A stretch of DNA of 64,000 nt from Janthinobacterium sp. FW305-129 (GTDB lineage: Bacteria; Pseudomonadota; Gammaproteobacteria; Burkholderiales; Burkholderiaceae_D), in contig NZ_JACYMM010000005.1 of NCBI RefSeq assembly GCF_020858115.1, positions 394,999 through 458,998 on the forward strand. The letters run 5' to 3'. A program made the position numbers and the translations under genes. Positions within the stretch are counted from its first letter, which is position 1, and each line of letters begins with the position of its first letter. A model generated the notes under the pieces. The model saw only the letters and a list, made by a program, of their open reading frames with translations, made no database searches and was not told where the DNA came from. This document shows, one piece after another, positions 1-8,699 of this stretch.

Positions 1-339
1 CCAGGCGGCACCGTCGCCCACGGGCGGATATGCGAGCGTGGTCGGATACAGCAGGAAGACCACGCCGCAGGCCAGCGCGGAAAGCGCCATGGCGCGCGCC
101 AGCCAGCGTACGCGGGCCGCATCGGCCGCCAGGTAGGCGTAGGGGATCAGGATAAAGAACGACAGGTACAGCCAGATGGCGGCATCCGTGTAGGGAATGG
201 CGCGGTCGATGGCCGTTTCCGGCAGGAGTACCCCCTGCCCTTGCAGCACATCGCTGGAAAAATACACGAGGCCGACGCTGCCCCAGCCGGCCAGTAAATG
301 CAGCAGGCGGCCGCGCACGGTCATGGAAGAAGGGTTCAT
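1..339 (-). CDS. PAP2-like membrane protein, C-terminus beyond window
   Basis: I translated this directly from the minus strand, because the gene is cut by the left edge and only its first 113 codons are visible. The ATG at 339 overlaps the TGA of the adenylate-forming enzyme by 4 bp (ATGA), so it is translationally coupled to that operon. The visible part is hydrophobic, with likely membrane segments around residues 10-26, 48-65 and 78-96, and it ends near a YPTTLAYPP stretch. That layout resembles the N-terminal half of PAP2/Aur1-type lipid phosphatases, where such a motif follows a membrane helix. The PAP2 catalytic motifs (KxxxxxxRP, PSGH, SRxxxxxHxxxD) would lie beyond the window, so activity cannot be judged. 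Position in the operon suggests a role in lipid or prenyl-phosphate handling; that is inference. Confidence 0.6.
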   Translation of the reverse strand, partial: MNPSSMTVRGRLLHLLAGWGSVGLVYFSSDVLQGQGVLLPETAIDRAIPYTDAAIWLYLSFFILIPYAYLAADAARVRWLARAMALSALACGVVFLLYPTTLAYPPVGDGAAW

Positions 340-1631
340 GCGGTCGCAAGGCGCCGGATGCGGCGCCGTTTCATGGTGGGGTCAAAGGGAGGCAGTTCGC
401 TGCCCGTCGTCCAGGCCAGGGCGTCGATGGCCACGCCCAGGCCGCGCAGCACCGTTGCCAAGTGTTCGCGCAAGGCGGCCAGGCCCGCGTCGTCGAGGGC
501 CGCGTGCAGCTGCAGGGCAGCGTCGCCCGATTGCAGCAGGCGGTAGTCGGCGTCGGCCGGCAAGGCTTGCGCGAACGCGCGCGTCAGCACGTCGGCAAAC
601 ACGGCGACGGGGGCGCCGCCGCGTGCAGAGGGAAGCAGCAGCATGTCGTCACAGCGCCCTTCGATGCCGTCGATGGCGCGCGTGGCGCGGCCGCACGGGC
701 ATGGCGTGGCGCGCGCGATCAGGATGTCGTCCAGGCGGTAGCGCACGATGGGCTGCGTCATGCGCGTAAAGTCGGTAATCATGGGCACGAAGCGCCTTTG
801 TTCCGCATCAAGCCATTGCGGCTCGACGTGCACATATTCTTCGTTCAAATGCAGCACGCCGTGTTCGCAGCTGCTGGCAAGGAAACCTTCCGTGGCCTGG
901 TAGATTTCATGCACGGCGCCGAACGCGTGCGCGATCAGGGCGCGGTCCTGCGCTTCGAGCACTTCGGCCACCGAGATGACTTTTTTCGGCGCCAGCTCCA
1001 GGCTGCCGTCGATGACGCGCAGCGCCAGCTGGCGCAGCACCTGGGCCGGCGCGACGATGACGGTGGGTTGATATTGCGCAAGCTGCGCGCACAGGCTGTC
1101 GAACGGTGCGAACAGGTCGTAGAAGGCAAACGTGAGCCAAGGCGAACGCACGGCCGTGTACAGATTGCTGTTCGCGCGCAGGAACAGCGCCACCTTTTCG
1201 CCGGAAAACAGGCCGTCGGGCAGCGCCTTGGCCAGCATCACGCCCGCCCATTGGGCCTTTTCGCGGGGGCTGACGGTAAATACGGCGCGCCGCGACGAGG
1301 TGCCCGACGACAGGCCCACGGTGATGTCGCCCACGGCGGGCGTGAAGTCGCGGCTATGTTCGGCCGCCATGGCCGCGTCCATCGCCTGCGCCAAAGTCAC
1401 CCCTTCGGTGTTCATGGCGTCGAAATGCTCGAGCATCAGCGCCTTGTTCATGGTCGGCCACTGCGCCAGGGGCCGATCGCGGAACGGCGCAAAGTAGCTG
1501 CTGCGCGCGCACAGCACATCGATGAAGCGTGACAGCTGTTTGCGCTGGTAGGCGTCGAGCTGCGCGCGGCCGGCAAAGCGCAGGCGGCGCGTGCGCCAGT
1601 ACGACAGCAACAGCCAGACAATACGCTTCAC
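336..1631 (-). CDS. Adenylate-forming enzyme, PaaK/CapK/F390-synthetase type
   Basis: This 431-residue protein belongs to the ANL superfamily branch that includes phenylacetate-CoA ligase and coenzyme F390 synthetase. Visible motifs are the P-loop-like SSGTSSRR (residues 108-115), the YQATEG motif (244-249) that contacts the adenylate, YRLDD (298-302, the YRTGD equivalent), and CPCGR (311-315) followed by EGRCDD, typical of the CapK/PaaK group. It should activate a carboxylate as an acyl-AMP and perhaps pass it to a thiol; the substrate is unknown. The start is a GTG at 1631 that overlaps the TGA of the upstream metallo-hydrolase (GTGA), and the stop overlaps the next gene, so it is the fourth gene of a coupled operon. 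It matches the length and style of the hypothetical adenylate-forming clade TIGR02304, as remembered and not searched. Confidence 0.82.
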   Translation of the reverse strand: MKRIVWLLLSYWRTRRLRFAGRAQLDAYQRKQLSRFIDVLCARSSYFAPFRDRPLAQWPTMNKALMLEHFDAMNTEGVTLAQAMDAAMAAEHSRDFTPAVGDITVGLSSGTSSRRAVFTVSPREKAQWAGVMLAKALPDGLFSGEKVALFLRANSNLYTAVRSPWLTFAFYDLFAPFDSLCAQLAQYQPTVIVAPAQVLRQLALRVIDGSLELAPKKVISVAEVLEAQDRALIAHAFGAVHEIYQATEGFLASSCEHGVLHLNEEYVHVEPQWLDAEQRRFVPMITDFTRMTQPIVRYRLDDILIARATPCPCGRATRAIDGIEGRCDDMLLLPSARGGAPVAVFADVLTRAFAQALPADADYRLLQSGDAALQLHAALDDAGLAALREHLATVLRGLGVAIDALAWTTGSELPPFDPTMKRRRIRRLATA

Positions 1632-2458
1632 GGGCGGCCCGCCACGGGCAAATAATCGTTGGTATCTTCATGCGTGATGCGGATCTGCGCATTGCCCGAC
1701 CGGTGCAGCTGGTGCAGCCGGTTCAGGGTGGCGTAGTACGGCGCGCGCTTGTGCTGGATGAGGAACGACAATTCGGACGGCCCGCGCAGCTGCTGAAAAC
1801 TCTCCGGCACCCAGGCCGCGTCCGACGCCAGCAGGGTCCAGCCGCCGTCCTGCAGCACGAAGGCGCCCAGATGGCCGATGGCGTGGCCGGGCAGGTCGAC
1901 GATGTAGATTTCGCCCGTGCCGCTGACGTCGCGCCCGTGCGTAAACGGCAGCAGGGCCGCCGGCAAGGCCGTCTCGGGCACGCTTTCGACGAAATCGAGG
2001 CGGTCGGCAATATCGTTCGGCAGCAGCTCGGGCACGAAGGCCTGGCGCACGGCGGCCACGCCGGACAAACCGCGCACGGCGTCCCAGCCCGTTTTGGAGG
2101 CCATCAGCCGCGCGCCGGGAAAGTCGCGCAGGCCGGCGATATGGTCGGCGTGGAAGTGCGACAGCAGCAAGGTGTGGATGTCGCCAGGCGATACGCCATG
2201 CGCGCGCAGCTGGCCGTGCAGCGACTCATTCTCGTCGAACGAGATGGGCGTGACCCACGCGTACATGCGGTACACGCCTTTCGACGTGGCGGCGCGGAAG
2301 TGTTCGGCATACCCCGTGTCCCACAGGTACAGGCCCGCGCGCGTTTCGATCAGGTAGGCGCGCGAGGGGAAGCAGCGGCTGGCCAGCCCGCTGCCTTTCA
2401 GGACCATGCAGGACGGATGGGTGCAGTGGCCGACGCGAAACGCGGTGATGCTAGCCAT
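1628..2458 (-). CDS. Metallo-beta-lactamase-fold hydrolase
   Basis: This is a 276-residue protein of the MBL-fold family. The metal motif HFHADH is at residues 101-106, with further ligand candidates H192 or H196 (GHAIGH), D213 (ASDAAW) and H263 (ITHED), so a two-metal hydrolase site looks intact. The overall layout resembles AHL-lactonase/AttM-like and glyoxalase II-like enzymes that open lactones or cleave thioesters. There is no signal peptide, so it is cytoplasmic. The ATG at 2458 lies 8 bp inside the end of the dehydrogenase gene and follows an AAGGAG site. In this operon it could hydrolyse an acyl thioester or lactone intermediate made by the ketosynthase and ligase. It could also be a lactonase with an unrelated role; the substrate cannot be read from the sequence. 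Confidence 0.85.
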   Translation of the reverse strand: MASITAFRVGHCTHPSCMVLKGSGLASRCFPSRAYLIETRAGLYLWDTGYAEHFRAATSKGVYRMYAWVTPISFDENESLHGQLRAHGVSPGDIHTLLLSHFHADHIAGLRDFPGARLMASKTGWDAVRGLSGVAAVRQAFVPELLPNDIADRLDFVESVPETALPAALLPFTHGRDVSGTGEIYIVDLPGHAIGHLGAFVLQDGGWTLLASDAAWVPESFQQLRGPSELSFLIQHKRAPYYATLNRLHQLHRSGNAQIRITHEDTNDYLPVAGRP

Positions 2459-3488
2459 TGCGCTCCTTGCCCACCTTGTGCGCCGCCGCTTCCTGGCGCA
2501 TCCATTGCGCCGTGCGGGCGATGCCGTCCTGCAGGCTGACGATGGGACGATAGCCGAGCACCTTGCGCGCCTTGGCGCCGTCGAGCGTCATGTCGAAACT
2601 GAGCGCGCCGATGCTGTAGGGCGTGAGCGACGGTTCGCGCCGCGTAAAGCGCGAGGCGAACTGCATCAGGCGCGCCACCACCGCCAGCACGCGGTAAGGC
2701 ACGCTGACGATCTCGAACGGCTGCTGCAGGTGCTCGCAGAACAAAGTGCGCAAGATGTCGCACAGGCGCGCCGGTTCGCCATTCGTGATGTTGAAGGCGG
2801 CGCCGGAAGCGATGGTCTTGTGCACGGTGGCCAGCCACATCGCATGCACGACATTGTCGACATAGGTGACGTCGATGGTGGCCGCGCCGCCGTTGGGCAG
2901 GGGCAGCTTGCCGCCGCGCTGCTGCAGCACGCGCGCCAGGCGCGGAATCAAGACCTGGTCGTACGGGCCGAAGATGGCGCGCGGGCGCAGGATCACGCAC
3001 GTCATGCCGCGGTGGCGGTCGACGCAATCCTGCACCAGCCTTTCCGCCATCGCCTTGGAACGCGCGTACGCGTTGACGAAGGCGTCGGGGCGGAAGGTTT
3101 CCGGCACCTCGTAGCGGTTGCGGTAGTCGAAATAGATGGCCGGGGTGGAGATGTGCACGAAGCGCGCCACGTGCAGGCTGGCGGCCGCGCGCAGCAGCTG
3201 GCCCGTGGCCGTGACGTTGGCGGCGATGAAGTCGCGCTCCGCGCCCCACGGCGAGGACAGCGCGGCGCAGTGCCAGACGGTGTCCATGCCGCGCACCAGC
3301 TCATCGACCTGGCGCGGGGTGGCTTGCGCCAGGTCAAGCGCGACGAATTGCGCGCCCATGCGTTCCAGTTCGCGGCCCACGGCGGCGTTGCGGCCCGTGG
3401 CGCGCACTTCCACGCCCTGCGCCAGCAAGGTGCGCACGGCATTGCGCCCCAAGCCGCCCGTCGCTCCCGTGACCAGTATCCGCCTCAT
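2451..3488 (-). CDS. NAD(P)-dependent 3-beta-HSD/epimerase-family dehydrogenase
   Basis: This 345-residue extended SDR protein has the Rossmann glycine motif GATGGLG at residues 8-14 and the catalytic Tyr141/Lys145 (YARSK), with Ser114/Thr115 as the third active-site residue. The family includes 3-beta-hydroxysteroid dehydrogenases and OleD-type reductases that reduce a beta-keto group. I chose the ATG at 3488 because it is preceded by an AAGGTGG ribosome-binding site and begins directly with the Rossmann strand. A TTG at 3509 would overlap the upstream stop and adds seven residues with no homologous look. The start lies 10 bp after the KAS III stop. As second gene of the operon it probably reduces the ketone left by the ketosynthase; that is inference from order and family. 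Confidence 0.85.
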   Translation of the reverse strand: MRRILVTGATGGLGRNAVRTLLAQGVEVRATGRNAAVGRELERMGAQFVALDLAQATPRQVDELVRGMDTVWHCAALSSPWGAERDFIAANVTATGQLLRAAASLHVARFVHISTPAIYFDYRNRYEVPETFRPDAFVNAYARSKAMAERLVQDCVDRHRGMTCVILRPRAIFGPYDQVLIPRLARVLQQRGGKLPLPNGGAATIDVTYVDNVVHAMWLATVHKTIASGAAFNITNGEPARLCDILRTLFCEHLQQPFEIVSVPYRVLAVVARLMQFASRFTRREPSLTPYSIGALSFDMTLDGAKARKVLGYRPIVSLQDGIARTAQWMRQEAAAHKVGKERNG

Positions 3489-3498
3489 CGCACCACCT

Positions 3499-4479
3499 TC
3501 ACAGGTCAAGAATCATGCCGCCGATGGTCAGGCCCGCAGCCGTGCCCATCATCAGCAAACGCTGGCCTGCCACGGCCCGCCCCGTCATCACCGCCTCGTG
3601 CAGGGCGGTGGGCAGGGACGCGGCCACCTGGTTGCCATGCGTTTCAAAGATCTTGATGATTTTAGCATCGGGAACGTCAAGGATGCGCGCCGCATGCGCG
3701 AGCCCCAGCGGGCTGGCCTGGTGCGGCACGACCACGTCGACTTTTTGCAGTCCCGCGCCCGATTCGGCCATTAGTTCCGCGAGGAAATCCGGCATCACCT
3801 TGACGGCCAGGCGGAACACGGCCTTGCCATCCATGCGGAACAGGTAATCGCCCGGCTCGCAGCCGTTGCGCGGGTTGCGCTCGGTGCCGCCACCGCGGAT
3901 TTCGCAGTAGCGCCGCCCTTCCGGATACGTGCCCATCTTGTAGGCGCGGATGCCGGCGCTGCCGTCGCCCCGCTCGACGATGACGGCGGCGGCGCCGTCG
4001 CCGAAGATCATCGACGCTTCCGGCTCGCTCCAGTCGACCCCGCGCGAGGCGAGGTCGGACGAGACGATGGCGATGCGCCGGTAGGCGCCGCCGGCCAGCA
4101 TCGAGGCGGCCACGCGGAAGGCGGCCATGAAGCTGAGGCAGCTGGCGTTGACGTCGAAGCTTTGCGTGCCTGGCGGCAATCCCGCGTGTTCGGCCACGAA
4201 GCAGGCCGTGTTCGGCAACGCTTGCTCGGGCACGCCGTTGGCGCAGATCAGCAAATCGATGTCGGCCGGACGCAGGCTGGCGTTCTTCAGCGCGTCGAGC
4301 AGGGCGGCGGCGCCCAGCTGGCTTTGCGATTCATCGGGCGCGGCGACAAAGCGCGACAGCACGCCGCTTTTGCGCAGGGTATAGCCGGCCGGGTGGCCCA
4401 AAGTCAGGTCCAGGCTGGCGGACGTCACGCTCAGCGACGGCACGGCCTTGCCCGTCGCGATCAGGCGAACTGGAATCAT
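3499..4479 (-). CDS. Beta-ketoacyl-ACP synthase III family condensing enzyme
   Basis: This 326-residue thiolase-fold enzyme has the complete KAS III triad: Cys114 (NASCLSF), His253 (PHQASP) and Asn283 (HGNQVAAS). The C-terminal GTAAGLTIGG loop is also typical. FabH enzymes of fatty-acid synthesis are about 315-330 residues and sit in fab clusters with plsX, fabD and acpP; this one does not. It leads a five-gene operon with a dehydrogenase, an MBL hydrolase and an acyl-activating enzyme, so a specialised condensing role (OleA-like head-to-head, or acyl-CoA extension) is more likely than primary FabH. The substrate is unknown. The ATG at 4479 follows a short AT-rich gap (4480-4516), where the operon promoter or part of it probably lies. 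Confidence 0.85.
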   Translation of the reverse strand: MIPVRLIATGKAVPSLSVTSASLDLTLGHPAGYTLRKSGVLSRFVAAPDESQSQLGAAALLDALKNASLRPADIDLLICANGVPEQALPNTACFVAEHAGLPPGTQSFDVNASCLSFMAAFRVAASMLAGGAYRRIAIVSSDLASRGVDWSEPEASMIFGDGAAAVIVERGDGSAGIRAYKMGTYPEGRRYCEIRGGGTERNPRNGCEPGDYLFRMDGKAVFRLAVKVMPDFLAELMAESGAGLQKVDVVVPHQASPLGLAHAARILDVPDAKIIKIFETHGNQVAASLPTALHEAVMTGRAVAGQRLLMMGTAAGLTIGGMILDL

Positions 4480-4516
4480 GTTGGCCTTAACAAAGTAAAG
4501 TAAATATGGTTATGAG

Positions 4517-5425
4517 TTAATCGCGTGCCAGCGGCGGCAATGCGACACCGCAGTTCTTGCAGAAATTGGCATCGTCATCGAGCCCTTCTTTCAGGCACGT
4601 GGGACAGGTACGCGTGGTGACCAGCTTGGAACTGCGCTGTACCGTCATTTCGGCGCTGATAATGCCGGTAGGCACTGCCAGGATGCCCCAGCCGAGCAGC
4701 ATCATCAGCGAAGCGATGGTGCGCCCGATGTCCGTCTTCGGCGTGATATCGCCGAAACCGACCGTGGTCATGGTGCTGATGGCCCAGTAAATCGACGTGG
4801 GGATACTGCTGTAACCGTTTTCCGGCCCTTCCACGACATACATCACAGTACCCAACAGAAAGACCACCATCATGACAAAAGACAAGAAAATGAGGATCTT
4901 GCGCCGGCTGGCCAGCAAGGCCCGCCCCAGCACCGTGTATTCATGCACATACGACGTGAGCTTGAGGATACGGAACATGCGCAGCAGGCGCAAAATCCGC
5001 ACGTCGATCAGCACGTGCGCGCCCGGCAGCAGCAAGCCGATGTAGGTCGGCACGATGGCCAGCAAGTCGATGATGCCGAAAAAACTCTTGGCGTAGCGCA
5101 CCGGATGCTGCAGGCACGCCAGGCGGGCGAAATATTCGATGGTAAATAAAATGGTGAAAAACCATTCGAGCGCCGTCAGCCAGCTGCCATAGCGCTCGGC
5201 CACGGAGGCGACACTGCTGAGCACGACCACCGTCACGCTGATCAGGATGGCGGCGATCAGCAGCAGGTCGAAGGCGCGGCCCGTGCGCGTTTCCGCCTCG
5301 AAAATGACGGTGTACACCTGCTCGCGCCAGCCCCGCTCGGGCTTGCCATATTTCTGTTGCGTTTCCTGCGCGGCAATTTGCTGCGGCGTCAACGGGGCCG
5401 CCCCGCTCTTCGTCGCGGCTTTCAT
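4517..5425 (-). CDS. Voltage-gated potassium-type ion channel with C-terminal zinc ribbon
   Basis: This 302-residue six-transmembrane protein has an S4-like helix with regularly spaced arginines (RILRLLRMFRILKL, 143-156) and the K+ selectivity filter TVGFGD at 221-226. The S5-pore-S6 unit spans about 175-262. After S6 a short cytoplasmic tail carries two CxxC pairs (Cys274/Cys277 and Cys289/Cys292), a treble-clef or zinc-ribbon module that is unusual in place of the cyclic-nucleotide or RCK domain of many bacterial channels. Each subunit should tetramerise in the inner membrane. It is transcribed in the same direction as the Kef-type antiporter upstream, 69 bp away, so the two may act together in potassium or pH balance. 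Family assignment is firm; the role of the zinc ribbon is not known to me. Confidence 0.88.
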   Translation of the reverse strand: MKAATKSGAAPLTPQQIAAQETQQKYGKPERGWREQVYTVIFEAETRTGRAFDLLLIAAILISVTVVVLSSVASVAERYGSWLTALEWFFTILFTIEYFARLACLQHPVRYAKSFFGIIDLLAIVPTYIGLLLPGAHVLIDVRILRLLRMFRILKLTSYVHEYTVLGRALLASRRKILIFLSFVMMVVFLLGTVMYVVEGPENGYSSIPTSIYWAISTMTTVGFGDITPKTDIGRTIASLMMLLGWGILAVPTGIISAEMTVQRSSKLVTTRTCPTCLKEGLDDDANFCKNCGVALPPLARD

Positions 5426-5494
5426 GTGGGTAATGTGCTCATATACTATTATTGTATAGATAATTTACAAAGCACGGCCACACGCACTGTTGCG

Positions 5495-7246
5495 TTACGA
5501 CAGCTTCTTCGCCAGCAGCACGGCATTGCGCCGGTCGCGCTCGGCCTGCACGATGTCCGTCGTGCGCGCTTCCGACAGGCCCACCGTGTGCAGCACGGTA
5601 GCCGTCAGCTGCAGCGCCGATTCCAGCGCCTCGGGCACGACGAGGGTGGCGCCCGCCTGTATCAGGGCCACCGCATGCGCCTCGTCGCGGGCCCGCGCAT
5701 ACACGGGCAGCAGCGGATATTCGCGGCGGATCGATTTCACGGCGTGCAGCACGGACGCCGCATGGTCCATCGTCAGCACCACGGCCGCGGCCCGGTCCGC
5801 ATTGACCTTTTGCAACAATTCCGCGCGCGACGCATCGCCGAAATACACGGGAAAGCCGCGCGGATGCAGGGTCGTCACCAGCCGGGCATCGTTTTCAATC
5901 GCCACATACGCGATGTCCTGCTCCGTCAGCACCTTGGCCAGCAACTGCCCCACCCGGCCGAAACCGGCGATGATGACGGTGCTGCCCTGCGGCGGCGGCG
6001 CGCCGTGCGCCAGGTCGGCCAGCTGATGGTGGTGGCGCTTTTCCCACCAGTTGCCGAAGGCGCGCGCCGCCTTGGCCAGCGCCGGCGTGGCAAACAGGCT
6101 CAGGCCCACCACCAGCATGACGAACTGCGCCACCTGCGGGCCGATCAGCTTCGTGCCCAGCGCATATGCGACGACGATGAAGGCGAATTCGCCGCCCTGC
6201 CCCAGCAGCACGCCCGTTTCCACGGCGCGCCCCCAGTGAAAGCCGCCGAGGCGGAAAATCACGCTGATGACCAGGGTTTTTACCGCAAACAGGCTCAGCA
6301 CGGCCAGCGGGATCAGAATCGGCGACTTGAGGATTTCGCGCACGTCGATCTGCATGCCCACCGACATGAAGAACAAGCCCATCAGCAAACCTTTGAAGGG
6401 CTCGATCGTCACTTCCACTTCATGGCGGAATTCCGTTTCCGCCAGCAGCAAGCCCGCCAGCAAGGCGCCCAGCGCCATCGACAGGCCCGCCAGGTAGGTC
6501 AAACCCGCGATGCCCAGGGTGCTGAGCAGGGTCAAGGCCATGAACACGTCGGGCTGGCGTTTCTTGACGAAAAACTGGAACAGGGGACGAATCACGCGGC
6601 GCCCCAGCAGATAGATCAGCAGGATGGCGCCCGCCGATTTCACGGCCGCAAAGCTGAGCAGGTAGGCCAGGTCATCGCTGCGCCCGCTGGCGAACACGTC
6701 GATCAGGATAAACAGCGGCACCACCATCAGATCCTGGAACATCAGGATGGAAAAGCCCGCCTGGCCGGCCGGCGTCTGCAGCGAGCGCTGATCGGTCAGC
6801 AGCTGCATCACCACGGCCGTGGACGACAGCGACAGCACCAGGCCCAGCACGATGGACGCTTCCAGCGACAGGCCGAAGTAATACGCGACGCCGCCGATCA
6901 GGCAGGCACTGACGGCCACTTGCCCCACGCCCGCGCCGAATACCCAGCGCCGCAGCGCCCACAGCCGTTCCGTCGACAATTCCAGGCCGATCATGAACAT
7001 CAAAAACATCACGCCCAGCTCGGCCAGGCCGCTGACCTGCTCGGCGCGCACGAACGAGAAATACGTCAGCCACGTAAAGTCGCCCGCCCACAGGCCGAAG
7101 CCGAACGGACCGAACAGGCAGCCGACGGCCAGAAAACCAAGCACCTGGTTGACCTTCAGGCGTTGCAATAGCGGAATAAAAATCCCGGCCAGGGCGAGAA
7201 ACAGCAAAGTTTCCCGCAAATACGGTAAGGCGTGTTGCTCTTCCAA
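5495..7246 (-). CDS. Kef-type monovalent cation:proton antiporter with RCK domain
   Basis: This 583-residue CPA2-family transporter has about 12-13 membrane helices (residues 12-395), the conserved QD pair at 171-172 (FQDLMVVP) and the GLELS helix. A cytoplasmic TrkA-N/RCK domain follows, with the nucleotide-binding GFGRVG at 428-433. KefB/KefC proteins exchange K+ for H+ and in enterobacteria are gated by glutathione adducts through the RCK domain. The start codon is TTG at 7246: the reading frame has no ATG at the conserved N-terminus, and TAGGA lies at proper distance upstream. Length fits the family. Whether it is glutathione-gated cannot be told, because no KefF/KefG partner gene is adjacent. 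Confidence 0.88.
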   Translation of the reverse strand: MEEQHALPYLRETLLFLALAGIFIPLLQRLKVNQVLGFLAVGCLFGPFGFGLWAGDFTWLTYFSFVRAEQVSGLAELGVMFLMFMIGLELSTERLWALRRWVFGAGVGQVAVSACLIGGVAYYFGLSLEASIVLGLVLSLSSTAVVMQLLTDQRSLQTPAGQAGFSILMFQDLMVVPLFILIDVFASGRSDDLAYLLSFAAVKSAGAILLIYLLGRRVIRPLFQFFVKKRQPDVFMALTLLSTLGIAGLTYLAGLSMALGALLAGLLLAETEFRHEVEVTIEPFKGLLMGLFFMSVGMQIDVREILKSPILIPLAVLSLFAVKTLVISVIFRLGGFHWGRAVETGVLLGQGGEFAFIVVAYALGTKLIGPQVAQFVMLVVGLSLFATPALAKAARAFGNWWEKRHHHQLADLAHGAPPPQGSTVIIAGFGRVGQLLAKVLTEQDIAYVAIENDARLVTTLHPRGFPVYFGDASRAELLQKVNADRAAAVVLTMDHAASVLHAVKSIRREYPLLPVYARARDEAHAVALIQAGATLVVPEALESALQLTATVLHTVGLSEARTTDIVQAERDRRNAVLLAKKLS

Positions 7247-7364
7247 GATAATCCTAACTTAATGACATCTATGTCGAATTGATAATTGTCGCATGCACTG
7301 CCGCAGCGAAGTCAGTGCACACCCGATATTTTTGCCACAAGGCAATATATTCGCTCCCGGCACC

Positions 7365-8597
7365 CTATTTCGGCGGCGCCAGCATGTCCGCGCGGGGGCG
7401 GTCCCAGCCCGGCACGTAGGCGGGACACGGGCGGCTGCGGAACTGCTGCAGTTCCACGGTCGTGAAATTGGGCAGCATGCCGGGATTGAAGCGCACGTCC
7501 GTCAGCTTGTCCGCATTCAATCTGGGCATGCGGGCAAAACGGAACCAGGCGTCCACATAGCAATTGTCTTCCTGCAAGGCACGCAAAGCGGCCAGGCTGC
7601 CGGCCGCCTGAGCGGAGACGGCGATGCCGGGCGCCAGTTGCTGGCCCCGCTTGCCCGTTTCCGCCAGGCCGGCCGGGCAGGCGGCGGGCGCCAGCGCCCC
7701 AGGCAACAGGCTCAGGGTGCCGCGCCGCAGAGTGTACACGTCCGTCTTGCTGTCGAGCGAAACGTAAATCCAGCACAGCGGGTTGCTGGGAAACGCCGTC
7801 ATCGCCACGTCCCACACGCGCGTGCCCGGGTCCAGCCGCTGCACGGCCGCCTCGATGCGGCTGCGGCCGAGGGCCGACGCCACGCCCTGCGTGCCGATGA
7901 ACGTGGCCGCCAGCGCAAAGGCCAGCAGCAGCGGTCCGCGCCCCCGCTCGCCGGCCCGCCCTTGCAGCACGGCCAGCACCACGCCCAGCCCCAGCAAGAC
8001 GGCCAGCGAGGCGGGCGCCAGATAGGTTTTATAGGTGAAGAAGCACAGGGCCGCCGCCAATCCCGCCAGCAGCACGCTTTTAACGATGCCGTAGCGCAAA
8101 GACATGATCACGGGCACGCCCAGCAGCACCCAGAACATGGGCTCGACGATGAAGACCATATCGCCATACAGCCAGCGGCTGTTGAACGGATAAAACGGGT
8201 GCAAGCCATAGGAATTGAGGAAATCCATGCCCATGTGCAAGCAGAATCCCAGCAGCAGACAAGCCGCCAGGCCGATGCGGGCGGGCACGCTTTCCTTCAG
8301 CAAGCGCCGGGCGCCGGGCCACAGCAGCCACAGCAGGGCCAGCAACAGCAGCGCCTGCGGCAAGGCCAGCAGCAAGGTATGCGTGTGGCCCCGGTGGTGC
8401 AGCATGTAGCCGAAGGGGCGCGGCAGCAGCCTGGTCAGCACCAGGTCCAGGTCGGGCGCGTTGCTGGCGAACCAGGCCGTAAACAGAAACAGCGCACGCC
8501 GGGTGCGCTGGGCGGGGGCTTGCGGCTCGGGCGGCAGGCTGCGGTGTACCAGTTCGCCGACCCCGAGGCCGATGACCGAATGCGTAATATTATCCAT
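7365..8597 (-). CDS. YdjM-like membrane-bound metal-dependent hydrolase
   Basis: This 410-residue integral membrane protein starts with the signature of the YdjM/DUF457 family: MDNITHSVIG, then SNAPDLDLVL near residue 55 and HRGHTHTLL near residue 72. The His and Asp residues in these motifs are the presumed metal ligands. Several hydrophobic helices follow up to about residue 235, then a hydrophilic C-terminal domain of about 170 residues that is longer than in E. coli YdjM and is probably periplasmic. The family is annotated as hydrolase on structural grounds; the biochemical substrate is not established. It stands alone on the minus strand, 118 bp from the antiporter and with an inverted-repeat element in the gap to the next upstream gene. 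Confidence 0.75.
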   Translation of the reverse strand: MDNITHSVIGLGVGELVHRSLPPEPQAPAQRTRRALFLFTAWFASNAPDLDLVLTRLLPRPFGYMLHHRGHTHTLLLALPQALLLLALLWLLWPGARRLLKESVPARIGLAACLLLGFCLHMGMDFLNSYGLHPFYPFNSRWLYGDMVFIVEPMFWVLLGVPVIMSLRYGIVKSVLLAGLAAALCFFTYKTYLAPASLAVLLGLGVVLAVLQGRAGERGRGPLLLAFALAATFIGTQGVASALGRSRIEAAVQRLDPGTRVWDVAMTAFPSNPLCWIYVSLDSKTDVYTLRRGTLSLLPGALAPAACPAGLAETGKRGQQLAPGIAVSAQAAGSLAALRALQEDNCYVDAWFRFARMPRLNADKLTDVRFNPGMLPNFTTVELQQFRSRPCPAYVPGWDRPRADMLAPPK

Positions 8598-8639
8598 CGG
8601 GCAATTTTACAGGATACGGCCACCCCAAGAGCAAAGGCT

Positions 8640-8666
8640 GGGGTCGTACCCTGAGGGTACGACCCC
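8640..8666. repeat. 27-bp inverted repeat, copy 1
   Basis: The sequence is GGGGTCGTACCC, a TGA spacer, then the exact reverse complement GGGTACGACCCC. An identical 27-bp core, apart from the TGA/TCA spacer when read in the other orientation, occurs at 48112-48138. Similarity continues a few bases past the core (GGATTCTGCC here against GGAATTTGCC there, after turning copy 2). It lies in the 102-bp gap between two minus-strand genes and has no T-run, so a dispersed palindromic repeat is more likely than a Rho-independent terminator. Confidence 0.75.
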
Positions 8667-8699
8667 GGATTCTGCCATTGGGTTTGTTCAATCAAGCGG

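Noticed and set aside
3489..3509. TTG start seven codons upstream for the dehydrogenase
   Set aside because: It overlaps the ketosynthase stop, and the ATG at 3488 has a proper ribosome-binding site and family N-terminus.
5357..7171. 604-codon open frame opposite the Kef-type antiporter
   Set aside because: It is rich in His, Arg and Gln with no domain signal, and is explained by GC-rich antisense reading of a well-conserved transporter.
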